Both the position numbers and the translations under genes were made by a program. The notes under the pieces were generated by a model. The model searched no databases and was not told the origin of the DNA. It worked only from the letters and a program-made list of their open reading frames with translations. From contig OY759263.1 of assembly GCA_963662155.1 (NCBI GenBank), positions 35,971,073 through 36,035,072 of the forward strand: a stretch of DNA of 64,000 nucleotides, given 5' to 3'. The stretch is from Lamellibrachia columna (Eukaryota > Annelida > Polychaeta > Sabellida > Siboglinidae). The first letter of the stretch is position 1; every line of letters begins with the position of its first letter. Of this stretch, positions 23,257-64,000 are shown piece after piece.

Positions 23257-24398
23257 CAGGGCTGGGCCCAATTATGTAATTGCAATTGTAATTGATTACA
23301 GCAAAATGCTGTAATTGACTTTGGTTTTGAAATTCTATTGTAATTGAAATATGTTGTGTAATTTCATCAATTACAATCAATTACAGTATTTTTTGGTATA
23401 ACAAACTTCCAGAAATAACTACAAAAATATAAATACTCTCACACAAATTGAAAATCTTAATTATAACACCTGCAGGACCTGGTCATATAATCAAAGGAAT
23501 ATTCAGATATAACAAGTGCACCAACAGAATACCTTGATCTGGCCTTTTTAAGCAATGTTTAATTGCAATCTGTCAGAAGACAGTTCACACCCGGCTTCCA
23601 AAGGGCTCCAAATATGCCAAAAGGCATCACCATTTTTCTTTGATTCTGTAATCTTCTATCAGTGAAGGGCCAGGTGGTGGTTTCTGTTGATACAGTACTT
23701 AGATCTTGTAATTAACACTGCCCAAGTCAGTAAATAAGCTCAATTGAGATTGAGCTACACCACACAGGTTTATTAGGTAAGAATACTGACTGGGCTTGAA
23801 GCCAAGAGACTCATGGTAGGCAAACTAGGGTACAACCTCAAAACACAACTGCTAAGTAAACCAATCTGGGTATAACACAGTAGTCGAAATGGGTGCACAC
23901 CAAGGAGTATACACAAAACCCCTCGGGACGTATCTTGATGTAAACATTGCTAATGTACTGGTATGAATTATTTGTGGTTAAATTTTATGAGTGGTGCTTT
24001 GAAATGGCTTAGTAGATTGGAGACTCATTCGGATTTCAAATGGTTGTGGCCTTTGTTTATAGTTGTACTGTACTCCATGTAATTAAACATTAATTAATGA
24101 ACCAAGCAAACATTACATTGTATTTATAAAGAACAATAATATTTATCTAGCTAATTGTATATGAAATCATGAAGTCACGGTTCAACAAAATGTACAAACA
24201 TCACCAAGTTCATTATATTTGTTTATCAATCATACTATTTGTACACACAATCAGCAACACAGATGCTACATAAATTAATTAACAAATGGTTCTCCATAAT
24301 ACAAATGTAATTGTAATTGAAATGGTGTAATTGTAATTGAACTAAAAAATTAAAGTAATTGTAATTGATTTGCTTTTGTGTAATTGGACCCAGCCCTG
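23257..24398. mobile_element. hAT-like non-autonomous element, 1142 bp
   Basis: Inverted termini are CAGGGCTGGGCCCAATTA at the left and TAATTGGACCCAGCCCTG at the right. They are flanked by a perfect 8-base target duplication CTTATCAG (23249-23256 and 24399-24406). Many GTAATTG/CAATTAC motifs sit just inside both ends, typical of subterminal transposase-binding repeats. No transposase domain is encoded. It lies about 200 bases past the polyadenylation signal of the small gene. Confidence 0.95.
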
Positions 24399-24406
24399 CT
24401 TATCAG

Positions 24407-24944
24407 TTTGGTTTTGTCTCCTTGGGAGCTACTCTGAACTATTGGTGACTTCTGTAAATAAGAAATCTGCATGAAATATTGTAAATGGGGTCAGGGTCTT
24501 GTACAATCATGTTCTATTCTATCTTTTCCCAAAATGTAACTGAAGACATTGATAGCATGATGCTACATAGATATTGAAACCACATCATTGATGCTGTATA
24601 TACTATAATTGATACTCAAAAAGTTGGCTTTTATAAGATTTTAATAGAATATTCTGTATAAAATAAACAGGTCAGGCAGATTGTACCACTGATAACAGCA
24701 ACAAACATGATTCCATGATAATGACAACATTCCTAAATGTTCTACATTGCATAGTGTCTTCTCAGCTCCACAGCAATGTGTGTAGTTCATTATGTGTGGT
24801 CTGCATTGCATACATGTAATGTCTAATAGTGATATAAACCTGCCTACAACTCGACCATCTGTGTACAAAGTACTACAAACATGACACTTCAAAACATTCA
24901 CAACAAACTCGATAAGAAAAATGGCAGCTAATGTTTAAGAACAG
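24407..24944. other. No gene seen
   Basis: AT-rich spacer between the hAT-like element and the 91-bp tandem repeat. Short ORFs only. Confidence 0.45.
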
Positions 24945-25398
24945 TTATACTTGTGGCATAGCATACTTTTATGATACCATAAACCAATTGTAAGCTATCT
25001 CAACAACAATGTGTTGTTTGTTAATAAGTGCAGTATGTGCCATAGGATACTTTTATGATATCATACACCAATTGCAAGCTATCTCAACAACAATTTGTTT
25101 GTCAATAAGTGTGTAGAAAAGCAGTATGTGCCATAGGATACTTTTATGATATCATACACCAATTGCAAGCTATCTCAACAACAATTTGTTTGTCACTAAG
25201 TGTGTAGAAAAGCAGTATGTGCCATAGGATACTTTTATGATATCATACACCAATTGCAAGCTATCTCAACAACAATTTGTTTGTCAATAAGTGTGTAGAA
25301 AAGCAGTATGTGCCATAGCATACTTTTATGATATCATACACCAATTGCAAGCTATCTCAACAATTTCTTGTTTGTCAATAAGTGTGTAGAAAAGCAGT
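24945..25398. repeat. 91-bp tandem repeat, five units
   Basis: The phrase GCAGTATGTGCCATAGGATA recurs at 25030, 25121, 25212 and 25303 with a 91-base period, preceded by a more diverged first unit. The inner units are nearly identical. The array lies downstream of the DUOX 3' end. Confidence 0.93.
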
Positions 25399-26206
25399 AA
25401 AGTTGTTAGGTAAATGCTTTCCTTCAAAAGCTTGACCACAGTTCTGTTTTTATAAACTAGTGCTTGAAAAACCCCTCACAAAAAAATGTGCAAATTTAAC
25501 AAATGTGAAGAGCATGCAAACATATATAGTATTGAAAGATTTATGAATGCATGGGTGTTTCATTCTTGTGAAATGTATTTACTGTGTTAGTGAGCTACTA
25601 ATAGTTACCAGTTATCCTGCAATGTTATTTATAACTATGGTACAGTGTGTCTTTGTTTACACAAGATGGAAACATTTACTCTGTGTTGTCCGGATAAATA
25701 AATGACAGTCTGTACCTGCGTACTGTCCAGGAGACTGAATAACCAAGATTTGGCCTTCAAACAGAGAATGGTGTGCACCAATAGTTGATCTCTTCCCCTG
25801 CACAAATTGACACAAGTGACACCACCAGTGACGATGTCTACTTGCAAGTACATTTATTGTACTCTTCTAGATCTGACTACATATAGTGGCATGGTGCTAT
25901 GTGGATTCCTTTGTAGGGAAAAACCTTAACAATTTTGAAATCCCTGTTCAGCCCTGCACCGCTGGTCGCTCTCCCTCGTACCCATGGATATAAGGAACAT
26001 TGGATATCTGGAAGAGTTTGGCAAAGTCCCAACATGTTCTATATAGTGAGAGTCCATTGTACATTATTGCACTCTTCTAGATATGACATAACTACACAAT
26101 GACCTCATACAACCTCTTCTGCTGGCAAGCAAGTCATATTTAGTGTTATGCTCTATGAGAAAGGCACAATGTGGCTGTGACTGCAGTCTACTCAATGAAG
26201 ATGTCC
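25399..26206 (-). other. DUOX 3' UTR and downstream spacer
   Basis: No coding exon is visible. The part from 26206 down to about 25840 is the likely DUOX 3' UTR (polyadenylation candidate at 25853-25858). The rest is spacer. Confidence 0.45.
25853..25858 (-). terminator. Candidate DUOX polyadenylation signal
   Basis: TTTATT on the plus strand, i.e. AATAAA on the coding strand, about 350 bases after the DUOX stop codon. Confidence 0.45.
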
Positions 26207-56101
<29,895 letters not shown>

Positions 56102-56125
56102 GATCGCTGAATCGTAGTTGCTTCA

Positions 56126-56661
56126 CTGAAAAAGCGGAATGAAGCATACAAGTTGTGTCAGAGATAGATCGATATTTTTTCGCACACAATATGTTCCATG
56201 GCAACGATGTGTGGGACGTCCCAAAGATTACACATCCTTTGAATACGAGTGAATGCCAGGCGTCGCCGGGAGGTGACCAGCTCCTGTCCAATTGACGACC
56301 GACGGTTGGATAAAAGTCTTCGTCGCCGTCATCAAATGGGAGCCTAACTTAGACACCCATTACATTACCATGCTAACGCAACCGAGAAATACGGGGGAAA
56401 AATAAACAAAAGAGGGCACGGCCCAATGCCCTCTCCCATAAATACCCCGCTGCTACCGTCGACGTCGCCATCGAAATTATCGTGTATTCCTACTAAAGTA
56501 TACATTTACTAATTTGTCTGTGCCGCACCTGTCTGTACGATGTATCTACTTGAATTAGTGTGATTTGTTGGCCATAAATACCTCTGCGTTGCATTCAGAG
56601 TTAGACAGACATAGCCGTCTAATCGACTACCCACGACCACCATAAGTGTAATTTATACATA
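56126..56661 (-). promoter_or_regulatory. DUOX upstream region
   Basis: No coding exon. It must contain or lead to a noncoding first exon, because an acceptor precedes the ATG exon. I could not fix a transcription start. Confidence 0.35.
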
Positions 56662-57690
56662 GGCTCGTCTGAATGTCAACATAGTCTTCTCCGACGTGAC
56701 CAGTGACAGTCGCGATCGGGGTCAAATATGATGGACCATTACACGTAGCCACGGTCAGGACAATGGGTGTTGCACGCTGATTTACGTCGTCGTCGTCGTC
56801 GTCGTCCACTACACCGCACATCAACTGGCAGTTGGTTACTCGTCGCAGGCTCTGTCTCGAGACTGTGGAATCCCAACAACTTTGAGCTATGTTCACGTCG
56901 ACGCTGTGTAAACACTAGAGCACTGGCAGACTGTCTAACTCACGTGGTTGTTGTACTGTGGAATTGTTTACCGGGACGTGGAACTTCATTCCGTCGATGT
57001 GAACACCACATAGTCATAGACATTGCAGTTTCTCTACGAATAAAGAAACTAAACCTTCTGAGTTTTGCCACAGTAGCTGCACTGATCAACATCATTGCTA
57101 ATCCGCGATTCTAATATTTAGAGCGTTTCCCTCTCCCCATTTGCAAATCTCTTTTTATGCGGACAGCGAAATTACCGATGAGTGGATACGTATATGCCCA
57201 TGCTGCGTCTTCCGGCTTCAGAAAAATACTTCTGATACGGCCTATTGTCCGTGGTCTCCATGCATCTCTCCGTAGACATTGCTGCTGGCTTGCTAATATC
57301 AATGCGACTACAGCAGCTTGTATTAATTCATTCCATCAGGTAGTTGTGCAGCAGTTGCTACCGCTGAGTTCTACATTTACAAAAACGCGGTTCCGCCGCC
57401 AGATTTATTACTCTAAGAAGTTTATGTTTACAAACTTTTTCAGAAAATATTTATCACTTTTAGTGTGGAAAGTCGGTCAATGTGCCGACAAGAAGCCCTA
57501 CCTATGCGCCGTGTCCAGGCCGCGGGGACGTCGTTGCCAGACAACAGGGTCAACACCTGTGGTCACGCCCAAAGTTGACTACGTTCCACTGTCATGACCG
57601 TGGCTACGTGCTATGGTCCATCATATTTTACCCCGATCGCGACTGTCACTGGTCACGTCGGAGAAGACTATGTTGACAATCAGACGAGCC
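56662..57690. mobile_element. Terminal-inverted-repeat element, 1029 bp, upstream of DUOX
   Basis: About 96 bases at 56662-56757 (starting GGCTCGTCTGA) return as the inverted complement at 57595-57690 with few differences. Shared blocks include ACATAGTCTTCTCCGACGTG and CAGTCGCGATCGGGG. The interior shows no recognisable transposase. No clear target duplication was found, so this may be a MITE or a foldback structure. Confidence 0.8.
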
Positions 57691-58229
57691 GTCACATAGT
57701 CTCTATAGTCGGGTGGCCGAACTGAATTCCACATTAAGAAATTGGACGTATATGTGCACGTAATATGCGTCAGTGGCACAATTAAAATTCATCACCGGCA
57801 GCGAGAGCTGCGGGGGACAATATTAAGCGCGGACGATAAACGACTAGTGCCTGGTGGCTGGGCCCGCTCGGGCCACTGTTATGCCGGTCGCGCACGTAAG
57901 AATGCGAGCACATACTCGGCATGCACGCTGCACACAGAACGCCTAGCGGCTCGACGCCTTCACCTCTGCTGACACTGCCCGCACGGACCAGCTCGAGCGA
58001 GGTTTTCCCGCTCAATGATGTAATGAACGCCATCCGCTGCCGAACCCGTTCGCAAGGTGGCGTAGATCCGGTGCCTAACATGTCCGCCAGGCCAACACAA
58101 AGGTGAGTGACAGCGACGACGCGTTTACGATGAAATTACGCAGACAACGTAACCAAATGGTGTAAAACGCGGCCAACTCGTGTGAACTGCCCGTATCTCG
58201 CACAAGGCCTCGTGTTACAGTGTGACCGA
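57691..58229. other. No gene seen
   Basis: GC-richer spacer with short ORFs on both strands and no recognisable domain. Confidence 0.45.
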
Positions 58230-58500
58230 TGTTTGCGATTATTCGATCATGACTGTAGAGCGTTGCTAATGGCCTGAATAACGCAACATGACAATAACAA
58301 TGGCCAAAGTGCGGATTTCTTTATTTGATTACAATAAGATATGGAACATCCACCGAACTCTCGACTAACAAACGTCGTTTCTCGACTAACACGGGACGAA
58401 GCAGCGCGGGGGGCTCCCAGAACGCAATACGTTATATAAACCAGAACTACAACAGCGGTCGCCAGCCTCGAGAAATAAGAGCCGCGCTGTGTCGTAACGC
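58230..58500 (-). mobile_element. Possible solo LTR
   Basis: Minus-strand order GTTACGACACAGCGCGGCTC, then TATATAA about 60 bases on, and AATAAA about 140 bases after that, is an LTR-like promoter-to-polyA layout. No second copy or target duplication was found. The 87-codon ORF here is probably not a gene. Confidence 0.3.
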
Positions 58501-58519
58501 GCATGCGCAAGAAATAAGC

Positions 58520-59084
58520 TAACCCTGGAGAGGATTCATTGTTTAATAACGCGTGAGCACATTATATTTCAAAATAAGATGGGTATCTGTAATATGTTTC
58601 TGAAATGCAGAAATATATAACGAGGTAAATACTATCACATCTTATACGAGTCAGACACATTACTTTACGCGTTGACGACTGGGCTGATTGAGAACAATAT
58701 CTGTCTGAGTGATATGGATGAGTTGACACTAAAACAAGAAATGATGCGCAGTGATTCCACCCGTGAGAATTAAAAAAAACCAGAACCTTGAACGCTAAAC
58801 CACAGCAACGCATGAGTCCACACAGGTTACATGGTTTTTTTGTATGCTTGTATAGAGCTGCCAAGTTGTGTCGAGATCGGGCGGGTCCAAACTCTGAAAA
58901 GGGGTGTCCACTTTCCCAATAGGCCATCAAGTGACAGCACTTCTAGTCATTAAAATGTCCACCGGGGACAGCACTTTACACACTCGAAAGCATTAATCAA
59001 TTAACAAATATTTCATTATTTGTGCTGTTCCGGTTTTTTAAATACGGGACTAAATATTTCCAATTGTTCTGAACCAGTTCAGGT
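58520..59084. other. No gene seen
   Basis: AT-rich spacer without supportable features. Confidence 0.45.
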
Positions 59085-59420
59085 AACATTATGTGGATGT
59101 CTTGTAAGACCCAATGTGGAATACGCATCGATCGTCTGGTCCCCATACCAAATCAAACATATTAAATCATGATTAGAAGAATTCAAAATAACGCAACAAC
59201 ATTGATTGAAGGCAACTATGAACGCACACTCTCAGCTGTAATACATATTATATCGGACCTCAACTGGTTATCACTTAGAACGGACGCTGAATTTCCGCAC
59301 TGTCTTTACTAATTACGAAATGAAAAATGACATGGTAGACGCCTAGCTTTTTAACCCAACCGCACACGTCTGGCTTTAATGTTCCAAAGAAACAGACGTT
59401 CAGCACGCTCGGTGTTTGCT
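59085..59420 (+). mobile_element. Short LINE C-terminal relic
   Basis: Plus strand gives LVRPNVEYASIVWSPYQIKHI, then after frame breaks LNWLSLRT-like and VFTNYEMKND-like blocks. These match the C-terminal region of non-LTR reverse transcriptases. Many stops. Confidence 0.75.
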
Positions 59421-59718
59421 ACTTCAGCGGACTCCGCTTAACAGAATCACGCATAACAGAATCAGTCTCGTTGTAGAATCAAGTGTTTTGGATGGACGAA
59501 ATCATTCCTGATTCTTGTTGTTTCCACATGCAGCCTTTTGGGCTTTCTTAGGCAAGTTGTTTTGCTCGAATGCCAATAGGTGATCTATTGACAGGTTGAC
59601 AGCCAGTATGCCAACGTGGCGCGGAACCAGCGCCCGTTACACGCGCCAACAATAGCCATACCGTGATCACTCTTTGGCATGGAGACATGATCAAACATCA
59701 GCGCGTGCTTGGAAATAT

Positions 59719-60163
<445 letters not shown>

Positions 60164-61104
60164 AAAATATTCATGTTTGTATTAGGTTTTTTTATTGAAA
60201 CGGCCAGCATGCGTGATATTTACAGATAGCTGCGTAAAAGTTTGAAATGGAAACCAAAAAGCGTGAGTCTCACGTCAAAAGCGTGAGACTTGATGTTTAA
60301 AGTAACAAAACTTAACGCCTGGGTCAAATAATCAGCGTAGAAACAAGACGATTCGTGCGATCATGACTTAATGACTGGCTAAGCCCAAGTTGAATCCTCG
60401 CGAGGTTAGGTTACATTCGAGTGAAAGCCTGTCATGTTTTTACTACGTTTATGGGTGTAGCGGTAAACTACCACAGGTTTGACTGAAACAAATACGTGGG
60501 TGACTCGATACATCTGTTCTTCATTACCTTCTCTTTGTTGACGCTGACCAACAACATAATAGGCTTCTTGTGGTAAAAACTACACATTGACCTTTGCTTC
60601 GCGCAAAAAGTCTCCTGCCCCGGGCAATTTTCACCGCAGAGTAACGTCCTAACTCGGGCCCATACAATTTGCATCAAACACGTACAAGTCCAACGTATCA
60701 TGAATATGAAATATTATGTTGGTTAACGACAGATATTCCGTGCATCGGTCATTTGAAATATCGAAGCGAGCAGCACTTGTCGAACCGAGTTCGTTTGTAC
60801 AGAAGAATCTGATTGGTTGATGCGGCAAGTGGGACAAAGTACCACTGGTTAAGGGAAATGTACAACGATTTTCATTGGTTAACTGGTTAAAGGAAATGTA
60901 CAACGATTTTCATTGGTTAACTGATACGTAGTTTCCTATAATTCAAACGCCCCTATTCTCTTAATTGTTCAATAAAATTAACCATGTTATACTTCATGTT
61001 TCAATATTGATTGCAGCATTATATTTGATGTCATAAATAGTATAAAACGTGAATTTGACAGAGAAATAAATTACCCGATGAAAATGTTTAGATTTCACCT
61101 TCAA
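60164..61104. other. No gene seen
   Basis: Spacer. It holds a 35-base direct duplication at about 60851-60922 (GGAAATGTACAACGATTTTC twice). Confidence 0.45.
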
Positions 61105-62822
61105 GTATAAAGATGTATTGGTCTGTCTCTTACTACCGTACAGCGATCTCTACATATAAAGATGTATTGGTCTGTCTCTTACTACCGTACAGCGATCTCT
61201 ACGTATAAAGATGTATTGGTCTGTCTCTTACTACCGTACAGCGATCTCTACGTATAAAGATGTATTTGTCTGTCTCTTACTACCGTACAGCGATCTCTAC
61301 GTATAAAGATGTATTGGTATGTCTCTTACTACCGTACAACGATCTCTACGTATAAAGATGTATTGGTCTGTCTCTTACTACCGTACAACGATTTCTACGT
61401 ATAAAGATGTATTGGTCTGTCTCTTACTACCGTTCAGCGATCTCTACGTATAAAGATGTATTGGTCTGTCTCTTACTACCGTACAGCGATCTCTACGTAT
61501 AAAGATGTATTGGTCTGTCTCTTACTACCGTACAGCGATTTCTACGTATAAAGATGTATTTGTCTGTCTCTTACTACCGTACAGCGATCTCTACGTATAA
61601 AGATGTATTGGTCTGTCTCTTACTACCGTACAGCGATCTCTACGTATAAAGATGTATTGGTCTGTCTCTTACTACCGTACAGCGATCTCTACGTATAAAG
61701 ATGTATTGGTCTGTCTCTTACTACCGTACAGCGATCTCTACGTATAAAGATGTATTGGTCTGTCTCTTACTACCGTACAGCGATCTCTACGTATAAAGAT
61801 GTATTGGTCTGTCTCTTACTACCGTACAGCGATCTCTACGTATAAAGATGTATTGGTCTGTCTCTTACTACCGTTCAGCGATCTCTACGTATAAAGATGT
61901 ATTGGTCTGTCTCTTACTACCGTACAGCGATCTCTACGTATAAAGATGTATTGGTCTGTCTCTTACTACCGTACAGCGATCTCTACGTATAAAGATGTAT
62001 TGGTCTGTCTCTTACTACCGTACAGCGATCTCTACGTATAAAGATGTATTGGTCTGTCTCTTACTACCGTTCAGCGATCTCTACGTATAAAGATGTATTG
62101 GTCTGTCTCTTACTACCGTACAGCGATCTCTACGTATAAAGATGTATTGGTCTGTCTCTTACTACCGTACAGCGATCTCTACGTATAAAGATGTATTGGT
62201 CTGTCTCTTACTACCGTACAGCGATCTCTACGTATAAAGATGTATTGGTCTGTCTCTTACTACCGTTCAGCGATCTCTACGTATAAAGATGTATTGGTCT
62301 GTCTCTTACTACCGTACAACGATCTCTACGTATAAAGATGTATTGGTCTGTCTCTTACTACCGTACAACGATCTCTACGTATAAAGATGTATTGGTCTGT
62401 CTCTTACTACCGTACAACGATCTCTACGTATAAAGATGTATTGGTCTGTCTCTTACTACCGTACAACGATTTCTACGTATAAAGATGTATTGGTCTGTCT
62501 CTTACTACCGTACAACGATTTCTACGTATAAAGATGTATTGGTCTGTCTCTTACTACCGTACAACGATTTCTACGTATAAAGATGTATTGGTCTGTCTCT
62601 TACTACCGTTCAGCGATCTCTACGTATAAAGATGTATTGGTCTGTCTCTTACTACCGTACAGCGATCTCTACGTATAAAGATGTATTGGTCTGTCTCTTA
62701 CTACCGTACAGCGAACTCTACGTATAAAGATGTATTGGTCTGTCTCTTACTACCGTTCAGCGATCTCTACGTATAAAGATGTATTGGTCTGTCTCTTACT
62801 ACCGTACAGTGATCTCTACATA
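61105..62822. repeat. 49-bp satellite, 35 units
   Basis: Units contain TATAAAGATGTATTGGTCTG and CTCTTACTACCGTACAGCG with an exact 49-base period (61106, 61155 and so on). Point variants such as ACAACG, TTCAGC and TTTCTACG cluster in neighbouring units. No long ORF. Confidence 0.97.
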
Positions 62823-62995
62823 TAGAGGGTTTACACAAATACGTACGCTGTAAAACTGGCATATTTTATAACATCCTAAATGGTGTATTTTCTACAATAT
62901 CAAGAAATTAAAGGTTACGATAGTAACATATTTCTTACGGTTATTGTGTAATACATCCGATTATAAATGGCGTACTAATCAATTCAGTGTTAAAA

Positions 62996-63640
62996 TGTCC
63001 CAACCTCAGGGGCAATGTCCCAACCTCAGTAGCAATGTCCCAATCTCAGGGGCAATGTCCCAACCTCAGTGGCAATGTTTCAATCTCAGTGGCAATGTCC
63101 CAACCTCAGTAGCAATGTTCCAATCTCAGTCACAATGTCCCACTCTCAGTGGAAATGTCCCGATCTCAGTAGCAATGTCCCAATCTCAGTGACAATGTCC
63201 CAACCTCAGTGGCAATGTCCAAACTTCAGTGGCAATGTCACAATCTCAGTGGCAATGTCCCGATCTCAGTAGCAATGTCCCAATCTCAGTAGCAATGTCC
63301 CAATCTCAGTGACAATGTCCCAACCTCAGTGGCAATGTCCCAACCTCAGTGGCAATGTCACAATCTCAGTGGCAATGTCTCAACCTCAGTGGCAATGTCC
63401 CAATCTCAGGGGCCTTGTCCCAATCTCAGTGGCAATGTCCCAACGTCAGTGGCAATGTCCCAACGTCAGTGGCAATGTCCCAACGTCAGTGGCAATGTCC
63501 CAATATCTGTAGCAATGTCCCAATCTCACTAGCAATGTCCCAATTTCGTTAGTAATGTCCCAATTTCATAGGCAATGTCCCAATTTCAGTAGCAATGTCC
63601 CAATCTCAGTAGCAATGTCCCAACCTCAGTGTCAATGTCC
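62996..63640. repeat. 20-bp minisatellite, about 32 units
   Basis: Units of CAATGTCCCAATCTCAGTGG and close variants with almost strict 20-base spacing. Plus-strand ORFs of about 67 codons in three frames are by-products of the repeat. Confidence 0.95.
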
Positions 63641-64000
63641 CGTAAACAGTCGTTCAGTTAACCAATGGAAATCGCTGTTACATTCGCTTTAATCGGGATG
63701 GAATGATGCGCAATAAACCGATGTCTGGTTGTAAAGCGCCGAGGTTGTGCACTGCACTCTTGGTCATTAAGGCAATAATATATAAGTTGCTGCCATTGAA
63801 GGTCATCGAGTGCTCTGGTCCACACGTAGGCAAACTGCACTTGTTCTCTCTAGCGTCTTCACATTTACCCAGTCAATCACGGAACATTCCAAATTAGAGG
63901 CGTTCCAACGTTGCAGACTCGTGTCAGCTGAGAGAATATGTATGAGATTGATTCAATAGAACATAAATACAGGCATGATGCAATCCTACATCACTTCTCT
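63641..64000. other. No gene seen at right edge
   Basis: Unique sequence with two short overlapping ORFs on opposite strands and no recognisable domain. An exon of a gene outside the window cannot be excluded. Confidence 0.4.

Noticed and set aside
57157..57597. 146-codon ORF inside the inverted-repeat element
   Set aside because: No transposase motif, and an opposite-strand ORF overlaps it. Coding status unsupported.
58247..58510. Minus-strand ORF with a signal-peptide-like start
   Set aside because: Overlaps an LTR-like promoter and AATAAA layout, has no recognisable domain and is short.
61105..63640. CRISPR-like regular arrays
   Set aside because: Units are contiguous tandem repeats without unique spacers of constant length, in an animal genome.

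Overview
This is a window of nuclear DNA from an animal. Genes are intron-rich with GT-AG introns, intergenic DNA is AT-rich, and transposon relics (CR1-like and other LINEs, a Ty3/Gypsy-type LTR element, hAT-like elements, a tRNA-derived SINE) and micro/minisatellites are very dense. A marine invertebrate is likely. I favour a lophotrochozoan, probably a mollusc, from the repeat style and the invertebrate-like dual oxidase, but nothing seen proves it.

The main content is one complete gene on the minus strand. I assembled a dual oxidase (DUOX) from 33 coding exons between 56101 (ATG) and 26207 (stop). Every splice phase closes. The joined coding length is 4563 bases (1520 residues plus stop), normal for the family. 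Order: signal peptide, extracellular peroxidase-like domain, first membrane helix, two canonical EF-hands, six-helix ferric-reductase core with four haem histidines, FAD domain, NADPH domain, and the classic C-terminus ending in YENF. Oddities are a GC-AG intron (intron 9), a 3' splice site abutting a LINE 3' end (exon 25), and a tandem duplication of the start of exon 31 with its acceptor. Introns hold large satellites: about 76 x 24 bp in intron 12, about 62 x 20 bp in intron 23, and long CT and CA runs in intron 6.

The second gene is small: a plus-strand three-exon gene (about 19.1-23.1 kb) encoding a 92-residue protein with one predicted membrane helix. It is convergent with DUOX and I do not recognise its family.

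Layout: 0-7.2 kb holds two LINE relics. 8.2-10.1 kb holds a GC-rich minisatellite and a pogo/Tigger-like transposase relic. 12.2-18.8 kb is a nested stack: a minus-strand LINE split by an 830-bp hAT-like MITE and by a 3.0-kb LTR element that has lost reverse transcriptase and RNase H. 19-23 kb is the small gene. 23.3-24.4 kb is a second hAT-like element. 26.2-56.1 kb is DUOX. 56.7-57.7 kb is an inverted-repeat element just upstream of DUOX. 58-64 kb has no supported gene but large satellites (GT/GGGT/GCGT, 35 x 49 bp, about 32 x 20 bp).

I see no CRISPR, operon, prophage or other prokaryote-type system. The strongest unusual material is structural: transposons and satellites reshaping splice sites and introns of a conserved NADPH oxidase, and an internally deleted LTR element whose protease is joined in frame to its integrase.
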